From: GCA-2720975 sp964467985
GTDB taxonomy: Bacteria; Planctomycetota; UBA1135; GCA-002686595
Length of the DNA: 27,670 bases
NCBI GenBank assembly: GCA_964467985.1
Contig: CAYXTP010000021.1
Location: 1-27,670, forward strand
Reading direction: 5' to 3'
This document shows positions 9,042 through 17,629 of the stretch, piece after piece (the first letter of the stretch is position 1; each line of letters opens with the position of its first letter). A model generated the notes under the pieces. It had not been told where the DNA came from. It searched no databases and was given only the letters and a program-made list of their open reading frames with translations. The position numbers and the translations under genes are program-made.

Positions 9042-9128
9042 TCAGACCAGGAAAGTGGCCCCCAACAGGGCGGCGAAGAAGATGTAGGAAGGGCCGTCGT
9101 TGCGGGCGTGTGCGAGGAGTGCGGTCAT
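9042..9128 (-). CDS. Possible 28-residue hydrophobic peptide
   Basis: An ATG ORF of 28 codons upstream of lexA on the same strand. Its second half, SYIFFAALLGATFLV, is almost fully hydrophobic and ends directly at TGA; the first half is polar, with one Arg and one His. This pattern fits a tiny membrane peptide, but the hydrophobic run is short for a full TM helix and no ribosome-binding site is seen. It could be chance. Confidence 0.25.
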   Translation of the reverse strand: MTALLAHARNDGPSYIFFAALLGATFLV

Positions 9129-9239
9129 GGCTGGTTGCTGGTGGTAGGAGAAGGGGATTTAGGAGAGCCTCCCCCGGTGGCCTGCCGATCTGGGAGGGGT
9201 GATCGGTGCGATTCAGGCCCCCCGGGTGAGGTGTGCTTC

Positions 9240-9269
9240 GTGCTGGGTGTGTGCGTGCTGGGTGTGTGC
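9240..9269. repeat. Perfect tandem duplication of a 15-bp unit
   Basis: GTGCTGGGTGTGTGC occurs twice back to back, in the non-coding stretch between lexA and nadB. Confidence 0.8.
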
Positions 9270-9303
9270 GTGTGAGGCTGGTGGGCTACTTGGGCGGGGA
9301 GTT

Positions 9304-9339
9304 GCCCCGGGGTAGGACAGGCATCCCGCCCCGGGGTAG
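9304..9339. repeat. Direct repeat pair GCCCCGGGGTAG, 24-bp spacing
   Basis: The 12-mer GCCCCGGGGTAG, with an internal CCCCGGGG palindrome, occurs at 9304-9315 and again at 9328-9339, start to start 24 bases. Spacing of about two helix turns on the same face could suit a protein-binding pair. No known regulator is recognised. Confidence 0.6.
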
Positions 9340-9374
9340 AAGGCCTAACAGGTCCCTAATCTATCGGCAAATGG

Positions 9375-9395
9375 GACCCGAACAAGACCCGAACA
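9375..9395. repeat. Direct repeat pair GACCCGAACA, 11-bp period
   Basis: GACCCGAACA at 9375-9384 and again at 9386-9395. A reverse-complement half, GTTCGG, occurs near 9450-9456. The CGAAC core resembles half of the Gram-positive LexA box (CGAAC-N4-GTTCG), but the two halves here are not at that spacing. Confidence 0.5.
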
Positions 9396-9518
9396 GATGC
9401 TTTATTGAGGATGACTTCGCAAGTCCTTTCTGACTCAGGGGTTAGGTATATGTTCGGGCTGCCAAGAAGCCTGGTTGACCCGCGTAAACCCCCGTCAGGG
9501 CCTCTGCGTGCCTTGCCC

Positions 9519-9527
9519 TGCTAGACT
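9519..9527 (+). promoter_or_regulatory. Extended -10-like element upstream of nadB
   Basis: TGC-TAGACT fits an extended -10 (TGn then TAnnnT) about 32 bases before the preferred nadB start. No good -35 lies 16-18 bases upstream. If used, transcription would start near 9533, which favours the 9559 start codon over 9475. Confidence 0.3.
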
Positions 9528-9558
9528 GGGCGTCCACTTTACTCTCCGGATCGATTCC

Positions 9559-11250
9559 TTGGACAGTCCCGCGCCCCTCCACTTGCCCCGCTACCTGATC
9601 CCCCTGGATCTGCGCAACGTCCCCCAGTATCGCTTCGACGCAGTGGTGGTGGGCAGCGGCGCCGCCGGGAGCACGGCGGCCTTGCAGGCAGCCGGTTCGG
9701 GCGCGGCGGTGGCCTTGCTCTCCAAGGCCTCGCTTGAAGACTCGAACACCCTCCTGGCCAAGGGTGGCATGGCGGCGGTTGTGGGGGAGGACGACAGTCT
9801 CGCCTCCCACGTCCAGGACACCCTGCGCCTGGGATGCGACCTTTCGGATCCCGAAGTGGTAGAGAGCGTGGTGAGTGGTGGCCCAGCCGCGGTACAGGCC
9901 TTGCTGGATATGGGCGCCGAGCTCGATCAGGACGAGTCGGGTGGCTTGGCGCTATCCAAGGAAGGCGGGCACTCCAGCCACCGCATTGTGCACGCAGGCA
10001 TCGACGCTACGGGCCGCGAGATTCAGAGCTGCCTCGTGCGTCAGGTGCGCACCTGCGAAGGAGTCTCTTCCTTCGAACAAGTCTTCGCCATCGACCTGCT
10101 CTCCACGGCCGATGGAACGGTGGCGGGTGTTCTGTGTTCCACCGAGCGGCGCGAACTCGTTGTGTTTCAGGCGGCCCAGATCATCTTGGCAACGGGCGGC
10201 GCGGGACAGATCTACCGCGAGACCACCAACCCGGCGATTGCCACGGCTGACGGGGTGGCCATGGCTGTGCGAGCGGGGGCCGTTGTGCGCGACATGGAGT
10301 TCATCCAGTTTCATCCAACCTGCTTGTACATCGCCGGCGCGGCGCGCGTCTTGATTTCCGAAGTCGTGCGTGGTGAGGGTGGCATGTTGCGCGACCGTCA
10401 CGGTCGGCGTTTCATGCCAGAGTTCCATCCCGCTGCCGAACTCGCCCCGCGCGATGTGGTCAGTCGCGCAGTCTTCGACAGCATGCTGGCCACCGATGAC
10501 ACGAGCGCTTACCTGGACCTCTCAGGTCTGGATCGCGACCCGCACGTGGCCTTCCCAGGTATCTCCTCCACCTGCGAGTTCTTCGGAATCGATATCGCCA
10601 CGGATCCGATTCCCGTGCGGCCCGGATGCCACTACCAGGTGGGAGGGCTCAAGGTTGATCACTGCGGACGCACTTCGATTCCAGGGCTGTGGGCCGTGGG
10701 GGAGGTGGCCAGTTCAGGCCTGCACGGGGCCAACCGCATGGGCTCAAACTCCTTGCTTGAGGCGCTGGTTTTGGGTGCCGCCACGGGCCAAGCGGTGGGC
10801 GAGGCTGTGCGGGGCAACGACAGCCGCAGTTTGCCCACCTTCACCGTGCGCGAAGCGGGGCCACGCACCCCGCCCGTGCGGGTCAACGTGGACGACTTGA
10901 TCTACTCCCTGAAGTCTCTCATGTGGCGGGAGTTGGGCGTGCGTCGCACGGGCCAGGGCATGTCCGAGGCTCTGGACAAGATGCGCTTTTGGTCCCGCGC
11001 CGTGCAGGCTATGCCGCTTGAGGACCCGCGTGCTTGGGAGTTCTCGAACATGCTCGAGGTGGCTCAATTGATCACCATCGGAGCCCTGGCGCGCGAGGAG
11101 TCTCGCGGTGTTCACCACCGCACGGATTTCCCCAACCCACGGCCCGAGTGGCTGGCTCACAGCGAGCTCAGACCCCAGGGTCACGATGCGGCCATCGAGT
11201 CTGTGGTCATCGAACGTCGGAACCTGGAGAGCGCCCTCTCCAACTCATGA
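9559..11250 (+). CDS. nadB: L-aspartate oxidase
   Basis: Oxidises L-aspartate to iminoaspartate with FAD, the first step of NAD synthesis from aspartate; the partner is quinolinate synthase NadA, not seen here. Near the N-terminus is the dinucleotide-binding motif VVVGSGAAGS. Active-site motifs follow: EGGHSSHRIVHAG, FIQFHPTCLY and SEVVRGEGG. Late FAD contacts are GLHGANRMGSNSLLEAL. The C-terminal helical domain runs to residue 563. The frame is open from a TTG at 9475, but the extra residues look non-coding and a -10-like element lies inside that stretch. I therefore chose TTG 9559, which gives a start just before LPRYLIPLDL. The stop overlaps the hflX start as ATGA. Family assignment is firm; the start is not. 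Confidence 0.93.
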   Translation: MDSPAPLHLPRYLIPLDLRNVPQYRFDAVVVGSGAAGSTAALQAAGSGAAVALLSKASLEDSNTLLAKGGMAAVVGEDDSLASHVQDTLRLGCDLSDPEVVESVVSGGPAAVQALLDMGAELDQDESGGLALSKEGGHSSHRIVHAGIDATGREIQSCLVRQVRTCEGVSSFEQVFAIDLLSTADGTVAGVLCSTERRELVVFQAAQIILATGGAGQIYRETTNPAIATADGVAMAVRAGAVVRDMEFIQFHPTCLYIAGAARVLISEVVRGEGGMLRDRHGRRFMPEFHPAAELAPRDVVSRAVFDSMLATDDTSAYLDLSGLDRDPHVAFPGISSTCEFFGIDIATDPIPVRPGCHYQVGGLKVDHCGRTSIPGLWAVGEVASSGLHGANRMGSNSLLEALVLGAATGQAVGEAVRGNDSRSLPTFTVREAGPRTPPVRVNVDDLIYSLKSLMWRELGVRRTGQGMSEALDKMRFWSRAVQAMPLEDPRAWEFSNMLEVAQLITIGALAREESRGVHHRTDFPNPRPEWLAHSELRPQGHDAAIESVVIERRNLESALSNS

Positions 11251-12578
11251 CCGCCGAGGCTCAGTCCAATCAGGCCGTGCGGGAGCAGGTTTTCGTGTGT
11301 GGCGTGCTGCTGCCCGCCTTTCCGGTTGAGTTCGATGGTGAACTCTCGGAGATCTCCGCCCTCGTGCGCGCCGCCGGGGCGCAGGTCATCGGGCCTGGTA
11401 TTACACAGCGCCGGCACACGCCCCACCCCGCCACCTTGATGGGCAAGGGCAAGGTGCAGGAGATCGGCGCGGAGGTGCAAGCCCTGAAACCAGATGCCGT
11501 CGTCGTGGACAACGACCTGAGTCCGGCGCAGATTCGCAATCTGGAGAAGGCCTGGGATCTACGCGTGGTGGACCGCTCCGAGCTGATCCTCGACATCTTC
11601 GCCAACCGGGCTCAGACCCGGCAGGCCAGTCTGCAGGTGGAGCTGGCCCAAAACGAGTACTTGCTGCCGCGTCTGCGCCGCATGTGGACGCACCTGGAAC
11701 GCATGGAGGGGGCGATCGGTACACGTGGTCCCGGGGAGACCCAGCTGGAAACCGACCGGCGCCTGCTGAACCGGCGCATCGCGGACCTGAAGGCTCAGTT
11801 GAAGGAAATCGAGCAGCGCAAACGCCGCCAACTTGACACGCGCACGGAGGAATTCAAGGTGGGCTTGGTCGGTTACACCAACGCGGGCAAGTCGACCCTA
11901 CTCAACCGCTTGACCGGTTCCCACGAGTTGGTGGAGGACATGCCCTTCGCCACGCTGGACACCCGCACGCGCAAGTGGGCCCTGCCTGACCGGCGCACCG
12001 TTCTGTTGTCGGACACGGTGGGGTTCTTGCAGCGGCTTCCGCACCACCTGGTGGCGTCTTTCCACGCTACTTTGGAGGAGACCATCCACGCGGACCTGCT
12101 GTTGCACGTGGTGGACGCCTCCCACCCTGATGCCGGTACTCAGATGGAGGCGGTGGAACAGGTCTTGAGCGAGTTGTCACCCGGGTTGCAGGCGGACGTG
12201 ATCGTGTTCAACAAAGTGGACCGAGTTGCGGATCCTATCCACTTGCATCTGCTGCTTGAGAACCACCACTCCGCAGACGTCGTGCATACGAGTGCTCGCA
12301 CAGGACTGGGCGTGGAACGCCTGATCGAGTGCGTCACACGCCGGCTCGACGAGCATTCGAACCTGGTGCAGATCGATGTTTCGGCGGGGGAGGGCCGTCT
12401 CGTCGCTCAGCTACGATCGGCCGGGGGCATCTTGGAGGAGCAGTTCCTCGAAGACAGTACCTTGCGAATTCGCATGCGACTCTCGGAAAACGCTCTCGGC
12501 AATCTACAACGCTCAGCTGACGGCCACGCACAGATTCAGATCTTGCAGGCCCCACTGAACCCGCGCGCTCACTCCTAG
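11247..12578 (+). CDS. hflX: Ribosome-associated GTPase HflX
   Basis: 443 residues, normal for HflX, which binds stalled or stress-damaged 50S subunits and splits 70S ribosomes. The N-terminal domain (about 15-200) includes HPATLMGKGKVQE, the conserved GTRGPGETQLETDRRL and a basic coiled coil at 170-197. The GTPase domain has a P-loop GYTNAGKS (209-216), DTVGF with RLPHHLVASFHATLEE (switch II, 256-277), NKVD (322-325) and SARTG (349-353). A C-terminal domain of about 70 residues follows. The ATG overlaps the nadB stop, so the pair is translationally coupled although the functions differ. Its TAG lies in a CTAG that also supplies the stop of the converging LysM gene. Confidence 0.96.
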   Translation: MTAEAQSNQAVREQVFVCGVLLPAFPVEFDGELSEISALVRAAGAQVIGPGITQRRHTPHPATLMGKGKVQEIGAEVQALKPDAVVVDNDLSPAQIRNLEKAWDLRVVDRSELILDIFANRAQTRQASLQVELAQNEYLLPRLRRMWTHLERMEGAIGTRGPGETQLETDRRLLNRRIADLKAQLKEIEQRKRRQLDTRTEEFKVGLVGYTNAGKSTLLNRLTGSHELVEDMPFATLDTRTRKWALPDRRTVLLSDTVGFLQRLPHHLVASFHATLEETIHADLLLHVVDASHPDAGTQMEAVEQVLSELSPGLQADVIVFNKVDRVADPIHLHLLLENHHSADVVHTSARTGLGVERLIECVTRRLDEHSNLVQIDVSAGEGRLVAQLRSAGGILEEQFLEDSTLRIRMRLSENALGNLQRSADGHAQIQILQAPLNPRAHS

Positions 12579-13042
12579 GGACTGTCGTCGCTCGGGATCG
12601 AGGGCATCACCAGGATATTTCCCGCGCGGATGGAGTCGGGGCTCTTGAGCCCGTTGTGATCCGCCACGAGCTGCGCCAGTTCGTTCAGTGAACGCCCGCG
12701 GCGATCCGTGTAGTAGCGGCTGCAGATCTGAGTGAGCGTGTCATGCGGCTGCACCCAGTAGGTAAAGCCGTCGTCGCCTGCGGGCTCGCTGATGGGATCG
12801 AGCTGCGGTTCTGGATCGGATCCCGGCTGGGGGGGATCCATGGACCTGCCCCTGGGATTCACGATCAGGGGTTCGGCCCCGCTGGGTTCGCCCATAATCA
12901 AACGCTTCCAGCCAGGGCCCTGCTCGGAAGGCTCAATCGCTTGCCAGTCCTGCTCCAACCCCGTGCCCCGCTGCCAAGCAGCCGCCAAGAGCGAGATTCC
13001 GACGAGCAGGGTCAGGGCCAGGGCGATGCGCATGCTCGCCAT
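12575..13042 (-). CDS. Membrane-anchored LysM-domain protein
   Basis: 155 residues: a signal-anchor helix at about 5-23 (IALALTLLVGISLLAAAW), a Pro-rich linker with little order at about 45-90, and one C-terminal LysM domain at about 93-148 (YWVQPHDTLTQICSRYY and IRAGNILVMP). LysM binds N-acetylglucosamine-containing glycans such as peptidoglycan, so it is probably a periplasmic wall-binding factor. The start is 14 bases after the secDF stop, suggesting co-transcription. An alternative ATG is three codons in. Its stop overlaps that of hflX on the other strand. No enzyme domain is present and the exact role is unknown. Confidence 0.85.
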   Translation of the reverse strand: MASMRIALALTLLVGISLLAAAWQRGTGLEQDWQAIEPSEQGPGWKRLIMGEPSGAEPLIVNPRGRSMDPPQPGSDPEPQLDPISEPAGDDGFTYWVQPHDTLTQICSRYYTDRRGRSLNELAQLVADHNGLKSPDSIRAGNILVMPSIPSDDSP

Positions 13043-13056
13043 GCTCTGCTGCAGCC

Positions 13057-16047
13057 CTAGTGTTTGCCAGACTTGCTGCCTTTTTTCGTCGGATCGTCAG
13101 CACTCAGTCCCTTCTGTCGCCGTGACTCAAGCCACAGCAGCACAGGACTGGCGATGAACATCGACGAATAGGTTCCGACCACCACGCCCACGAGCAATGC
13201 GAACGCAAAGCCCTCGATCACGTTGCCGGTGCCCACGTTGAAGGCCAGTAGCAGGGCCACGGAGATCATCGTCGTCACCGACGTCAGCAGGGTCCGCGAT
13301 AGACACTGGTTGATGGAGCGATCGATGATGTCCGACAGGCTGCCTTCCATACGTGGCAGGTTTTCCCGCACGCGGTCGAAGACGACGATCGTGTCGTTCA
13401 GGGAGTAGCCGATGATCGTCAAGAAGGCTGCGATCATGGGCAGGTTGATCTCCGTGTCGATGAAGGGCAGGAAGCGGTCGGCCACGGCCAAGGCACCCAA
13501 GGTGATGAGCACGTCGTGGGCTAGGGCCGCCACCGCGGCGAAACCGAAGGAGTACTCAGCGAAACGCACGCGGATGTACATCACGGCGGCGAACAACGAC
13601 AGCAGGATGGCGAAGATAGCCTTGTCCCGCAGTTCGGAGACCACCTGGGCACCCACGGCATTGACCTCATCCACAGGGGAGGCCAATGAGATCGGCACAC
13701 TGTTGGAGTCCTTCCAACCTGGGGAACCCTCAATGATCTCGTCCTGCAGGGCACTCGCCAATCTGCTTGCACTGACGGTTCCTTCGAAGCGCATGCGGTG
13801 GACGGAGCCGGCCGGTCCGGGCACCTCTGTGACCACGGCGTCTTTCAATCCGACGGGGAACTCACTCAGCCGGGCGGCTACATCTTCGCTGGAGTGGGAG
13901 CGCTCCAGATACAGCACACCGCTGGCCTTGCCGTCGACGACACTCAGCTCCTCGATGGGGCCAAGCTGCAGCAGCCCGCCCAGGGCCGTAACAACGTGGC
14001 TGCGGAACTCCTGCAGACCGTCGCCGCCGGCGCCCACGGCCTCTGTGGCCTTGCCCTTGGCCGTGATACGGAAGCGTGTGAACCCGCCGTCCCTCTCGGA
14101 GCTGAGGATCTCCTTGACTTCGGCCGAGGACCCGATGATGCCCCCGATGCCTTCGATGAGGCTCTTGACCTCTGATTTCTGGTGCGGCTCTTCCAGGCGG
14201 ACACTCATGGTCATGCCCCCCAGGAAGTCGATGCCCAGTTTGTCCTGTTCGTCCACACCGAAGGTGAAGAAGCTGACACCGGCAACGATCAAGACCAGTG
14301 AGACCGACATGGCCATCTTGGCCCTGGCGATGAAGCGGATCTTGGTGGCCTGCACCCAGCGCGCCATGTTGAACTGTTCGAGACCGTTGTCCAGCTGGCG
14401 GTTGACCAACACGCGCGTGACGACTAGCGCCGAGAACATGGAGGTCAGGATGCCGACCGAAAGGGTCGTGGCGAAGCCGCGCACCGGGCCCGTTCCGAAC
14501 TTGTAGAGGATCAGACCGGTGATCAGGGTCGTGAGGTTGGCGTCGACGATCGTCGAGAAGGCGTTGGCAAAACCATCCTTCGCCGATTGCAGGGCCTTGC
14601 GTCCCTTCTCAGCCTCCTCCCGGATGCGCTCGTAGATGAGGATGTTGGCGTCCACTGCCATGCCGACGGTGAGGATGATGCCTGCCACGCCGGGCAGGGT
14701 CAGGGTCGCTTGGAAGAACGCCAGGGCACCGGCGAGCAGCAGCAGGTTGTAGAGCAAGCTGAGGGCGGCCAGCACGCCCAGTCGCCGGTAGTAACCCACC
14801 ATGAACAGCAGCACCAAGCCCAGTCCCAGGCCGACGCCCAAGAATCCCCGGCGCACATAGTCGTCGCCCAAGGTTGCACCCACGGTCTCTTGACCCTCGA
14901 AGGTCGGGCGGATGCGTAGGGAACCCGAGCGCAGGACCTTGACGAGGTCGATGACCTCCTGGTTCGTGAAGTTGCCCGTGATGATGCCGGACCCGGGCAG
15001 GGGCTCGTCGATGTTCGGGAAGGTGACGATCTCCTCGTTGATGACGATCGCCATGCGACGGTTCTCGTTCTCTTCGGTGAAATCTCCAAAGGCCGACTTG
15101 AAGAAGTCCTTCATCTCGAATCCGACAGCCGGCAGGGCCATCTGGTCCTGAGACTGGAATACCGATTGAACTTGGGAGCCGGAGAACTGCCACTCGGGGT
15201 TGGCGTCCACCACCAGAGCCTGAAGGCGATCGGCCTCAGCCGTTTCCAGGGACCCCTCATCCAAGGCCATGGGGAAGAAGCGCAGGCGCTGGCGCGGGCC
15301 GTCTTCGCGCGAGAGCTCGGCGTTGTACTCAGCAATGGGCAGGTCGGGGTTGTCGCGCTTCCACTGCTTGGCAATCTCCAATTCGCTGGCCACATCGCCC
15401 ACCGCACCTAGCGTGTCGCGGCTGGCCTGAATGAAGAAGGCCATGGAACCCACGTCTTCGACCATGCGACGCCAGGGATCGAGGGCCACCAGGCGCACGG
15501 TGGCTCCGCTGGCGTGGGCCGCGGGTATGCCCTTGTTGCCGTAGTTGCGTTCCAGTCCGATCAACTGATTGGCCACGCGCCTGGAGTAGCGGATGTTCTC
15601 GTTGACAATCTGCAGTTCACCGCCGCTGGTGGGGAAGTCCTCCCAGGAATCGCTTTCACCCCCCAGTCGAAGGGTGATGCCGGCCACATCGAGGTCTGCG
15701 CCCAGGACTCCGCTGACTTCCTGGTTCATTTGCGCGGCACTGCCCGGCAGCTCGATCACGATGCGGTTTTCGCCCTCGCGCCGGATGGGGATTTCGCGCA
15801 CGCCGTTGGGGTCCAAACGCTTCTGCCAGATCTCGCGCATCTCGTTGAAGAGACGGTCTTTGTCCTGCAGTTCGTGCTCTTGGATGAGCCCGTCTTCGAC
15901 GGCCTGTTCGAAGTCGATGGAGTAGACCAGGCGCGTTCCGCCTTCCAGGTCGAGTCCTAGGCGGAACCCTCCCACATACAGGGCCACGACTGCGGTGGCC
16001 ATGAGGGCGAGGATCAGGGTGACTTTGCGTCCGAGGTTTTCGACCAT
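13057..16047 (-). CDS. secDF: SecDF fusion, protein translocase accessory subunit
   Basis: 996 residues, SecD and SecF joined in one chain, as in Planctomycetota, Bacteroidota and some Firmicutes. It couples the proton gradient to pulling proteins out of SecYEG. The SecD half has a TM at about 8-28, the D1 motif LGLDLEGGTRL, a large periplasmic P1 domain to about 400, and then six TMs with GVAGIILTVGMAVDANILIYERIREE (D4/D5). The SecF half begins near 580: TM, LGIDFLGGM, a shorter periplasmic domain, then TMs with IIGYSLNDTIVVFDRVRENL. The C-terminus is a short basic tail. The P1 region is long compared with E. coli-type D/F halves added together, though I did not measure this against an alignment. 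No yajC precedes it; a terminator separates it from rplS. Confidence 0.97.
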   Translation of the reverse strand: MVENLGRKVTLILALMATAVVALYVGGFRLGLDLEGGTRLVYSIDFEQAVEDGLIQEHELQDKDRLFNEMREIWQKRLDPNGVREIPIRREGENRIVIELPGSAAQMNQEVSGVLGADLDVAGITLRLGGESDSWEDFPTSGGELQIVNENIRYSRRVANQLIGLERNYGNKGIPAAHASGATVRLVALDPWRRMVEDVGSMAFFIQASRDTLGAVGDVASELEIAKQWKRDNPDLPIAEYNAELSREDGPRQRLRFFPMALDEGSLETAEADRLQALVVDANPEWQFSGSQVQSVFQSQDQMALPAVGFEMKDFFKSAFGDFTEENENRRMAIVINEEIVTFPNIDEPLPGSGIITGNFTNQEVIDLVKVLRSGSLRIRPTFEGQETVGATLGDDYVRRGFLGVGLGLGLVLLFMVGYYRRLGVLAALSLLYNLLLLAGALAFFQATLTLPGVAGIILTVGMAVDANILIYERIREEAEKGRKALQSAKDGFANAFSTIVDANLTTLITGLILYKFGTGPVRGFATTLSVGILTSMFSALVVTRVLVNRQLDNGLEQFNMARWVQATKIRFIARAKMAMSVSLVLIVAGVSFFTFGVDEQDKLGIDFLGGMTMSVRLEEPHQKSEVKSLIEGIGGIIGSSAEVKEILSSERDGGFTRFRITAKGKATEAVGAGGDGLQEFRSHVVTALGGLLQLGPIEELSVVDGKASGVLYLERSHSSEDVAARLSEFPVGLKDAVVTEVPGPAGSVHRMRFEGTVSASRLASALQDEIIEGSPGWKDSNSVPISLASPVDEVNAVGAQVVSELRDKAIFAILLSLFAAVMYIRVRFAEYSFGFAAVAALAHDVLITLGALAVADRFLPFIDTEINLPMIAAFLTIIGYSLNDTIVVFDRVRENLPRMEGSLSDIIDRSINQCLSRTLLTSVTTMISVALLLAFNVGTGNVIEGFAFALLVGVVVGTYSSMFIASPVLLWLESRRQKGLSADDPTKKGSKSGKH

Positions 16048-16130
16048 GCGACGAGGGCGGTGCTTTCGTTGGCCCGCGACAAGTGGGTCGCGTGGGCCCG
16101 CGCACGAAGGCGCGTAGGGAAGTGGGTTGG

Positions 16131-16180
16131 AAAAAGCCCTCAGCGATGTCCCGGTTCAGGGGACGAGCGCCAAGGGCTTT
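16131..16180 (-). terminator. Intrinsic terminator after rplS
   Basis: Read on the minus strand, AAAGCCCT pairs with AGGGCTTT, with inner GCG/CGC and GTCCC/GGGAC stems, and the stem runs into TTTTT. It lies 24 bases past the rplS stop and 83 bases before secDF, so it ends the trmD-rplS transcript. Confidence 0.82.
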
Positions 16181-16204
16181 GGTGCGGAGGTTGGGGGTGA
16201 AGGC

Positions 16205-16666
16205 CTAGGCCTCCACAGCCTCCTGATCGGCATCTTGGTCGGCTGCGGCTTCGGCAGCCTGGGTGACCAGGTTCTCGCGGCGGGCCTTCTCTTCGGCGCG
16301 CCCTTGACGAACCTTCTCGCCCAGCAGCTCCTTGACGCGCGTCTTCTTGCCCACGCGGTCGCGCAGGAAGTACAGCTTGGCACGTCGCACGTCGCCACGG
16401 CGGGTGACCTGAATATCCGTCACGCGCGGGCTGTGCAGGGGGAAGATGCGCTCTACGCCTTCACCTTGCACGATGCGTCGCACCGTGATCGTGCGCCGAA
16501 TGCCACGGCCCTTCAGGGAGAGGATCGTACCTGTGAAGATCTGTACCCGCTCCTTGTCGCCTTCGCGAATCAGGTAGTGGACCTCAACCGTGTCACCAAC
16601 GTGCACGGCGGGCAGGGATCCTGCGGGCTTCTTCAGCTCGTTCTCAATGTCTTCAATCAGTTGCAT
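16205..16666 (-). CDS. rplS: Ribosomal protein bL19
   Basis: 153 residues. bL19 sits at the 30S-50S interface. Recognisable family segments are PAVHVGDTVEVHYLIREGDKERVQ, FTGTILSLKGRGIRRTITVRRI, GVERIFPLHSPRV and the DVRRAKLYFLRDRVGKKTRVKE C-terminal core. A further tail of about 35 residues, rich in Ala, Glu, Asp and Gln, exceeds the usual length of about 115-120. The frame is open upstream to 16810, but homology begins at ATG 16666 (MQLIEDIENEL), and the upstream part covers a hairpin leader. It follows trmD after 150 bases and is closed by an intrinsic terminator. Confidence 0.96.
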   Translation of the reverse strand: MQLIEDIENELKKPAGSLPAVHVGDTVEVHYLIREGDKERVQIFTGTILSLKGRGIRRTITVRRIVQGEGVERIFPLHSPRVTDIQVTRRGDVRRAKLYFLRDRVGKKTRVKELLGEKVRQGRAEEKARRENLVTQAAEAAADQDADQEAVEA

Positions 16667-16716
16667 CGGATGCGTGGGTGCGCGGAGTGCACCGGGGGTG
16701 GAGGGCTCGGGGAATG

Positions 16717-16740
16717 GGCACCCCCAATGTGGGGGGTGCC
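16717..16740 (-). promoter_or_regulatory. Leader hairpin between trmD and rplS
   Basis: A perfect 9-bp stem (GGCACCCCC/GGGGGTGCC) with a six-base loop lies 50 bases before the rplS start. No T-run follows on the minus strand, so it is not a plain terminator. Position suggests a regulatory or processing hairpin in the rplS leader. L19 leader RNAs are known in other phyla, but this one matches none that I can recognise. Confidence 0.5.
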
Positions 16741-16816
16741 GGCGGATCAGTGGAATCGTTGTTCTGCGGTCAGTGGAAAGTTCAGCGGTGATTTCAGTCG
16801 TGCGCCCCAAACGAAT

Positions 16817-17524
16817 TCAGGGCGTGTGCAGCGGGCCGCTCTCTTGGTCCAACTTGCGCGCACTGCGCTCGCGGGCCCGTTGTTCCCGAAATGCGTCAAT
16901 CGCGGCGTGGTCGCCGGCGCGTAGCACAGGGGGGACTTCGTGACCTCGCCAGGATGCGGGGCGCGTCCAATGCGGGTGGTCCAGTTGGGTTGGATCGTCG
17001 CCTTGGAATGAATCCAAGCTGGCGGATCGATCGTCACCCAGGGCGCCAGGCAGAAGTCGCACGGCGGCATCCACAATGGAGAGGGCGGGTAGTTCGCCCC
17101 CGGAGAGCACGTAGTTGCCCATTGAAAGGGGCTGCAGGTCGAAGGCTTCGATCAATCGTTGATCGATACCCTCGTAGCGGCCGCACAGCAGCAGGCTGCG
17201 TTCGGTGCTTGAGAACTGGGCTGCGCGCTCCTGATTGAAGGTGGGGCCAGAGGGGTCGAGCACCCAGCGACGGTGGGCACCGTGCTTGGCCTCAATCCAC
17301 TCGATGCACTCGGCAATGGGCTCGGGCTTGAGCACCATGCCCGGTCCGCCGCCAAAAGGGCGGTCGTCGACTGTGCGATGGCGATCGCGAGTCCAGTCGC
17401 GAAAATCCACCAACTCAACCCGGGCCAGACCCCGGTCGAGGGCGTTGCCCAGGACGCCTACCTTAAGATAAGGACGAAGCGCCTCCGGGAAGAGCGTGAG
17501 AATCGTAAAGAGCGGGGAGACCAT
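16817..17524 (-). CDS. trmD: tRNA (guanine-37-N1) methyltransferase
   Basis: 235 residues. TrmD methylates G37 of tRNAs next to the anticodon using SAM and prevents frameshifting. Visible motifs are ILTLFPEAL near the start, DRHRTVDDRPFGGGPGM, LLCGRYEGIDQR (knot) and SMGNYVLSGGELPAL. The residues matching E. coli Arg154 (AVRLLPG) and Asp169 (SLDSF) are present. One oddity is Asn in GNYVLSGG where GDYVLSGG is usual. The C-terminal HPHWTRP and EVPPVL motifs are intact. The frame stays open upstream to 17794 through the 181-bp repeat, but homology starts at ATG 17524, with GGAG just before it. It leads the trmD-rplS unit; rpsP and rimM, its usual partners, are absent here. Confidence 0.96.
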   Translation of the reverse strand: MVSPLFTILTLFPEALRPYLKVGVLGNALDRGLARVELVDFRDWTRDRHRTVDDRPFGGGPGMVLKPEPIAECIEWIEAKHGAHRRWVLDPSGPTFNQERAAQFSSTERSLLLCGRYEGIDQRLIEAFDLQPLSMGNYVLSGGELPALSIVDAAVRLLPGALGDDRSASLDSFQGDDPTQLDHPHWTRPASWRGHEVPPVLRAGDHAAIDAFREQRARERSARKLDQESGPLHTP

Positions 17525-17629
17525 AGCTCCGGAAAAGAGCCCGGAAGGGTAGTCGCGGGGATGGGGGGCGTCAAGCCTGACACGCACGGGAAGGCCGATA
17601 GAAAGGGCCTCGAGGGGGTTCCGGAGGGA

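Noticed and set aside
8964..9275. 103-codon plus-strand frame upstream of nadB
   Set aside because: Its end is made of the 15-bp tandem repeat and the composition does not look like protein; no ribosome-binding site.
9475..9558. Earlier TTG start of nadB at 9475
   Set aside because: The extra 28 residues do not resemble the family N-terminus and contain a -10-like promoter element.
13412..14506. Long open frame opposite secDF (364 codons)
   Set aside because: An antisense shadow typical of GC-rich genes; secDF is certain by motif on the other strand.
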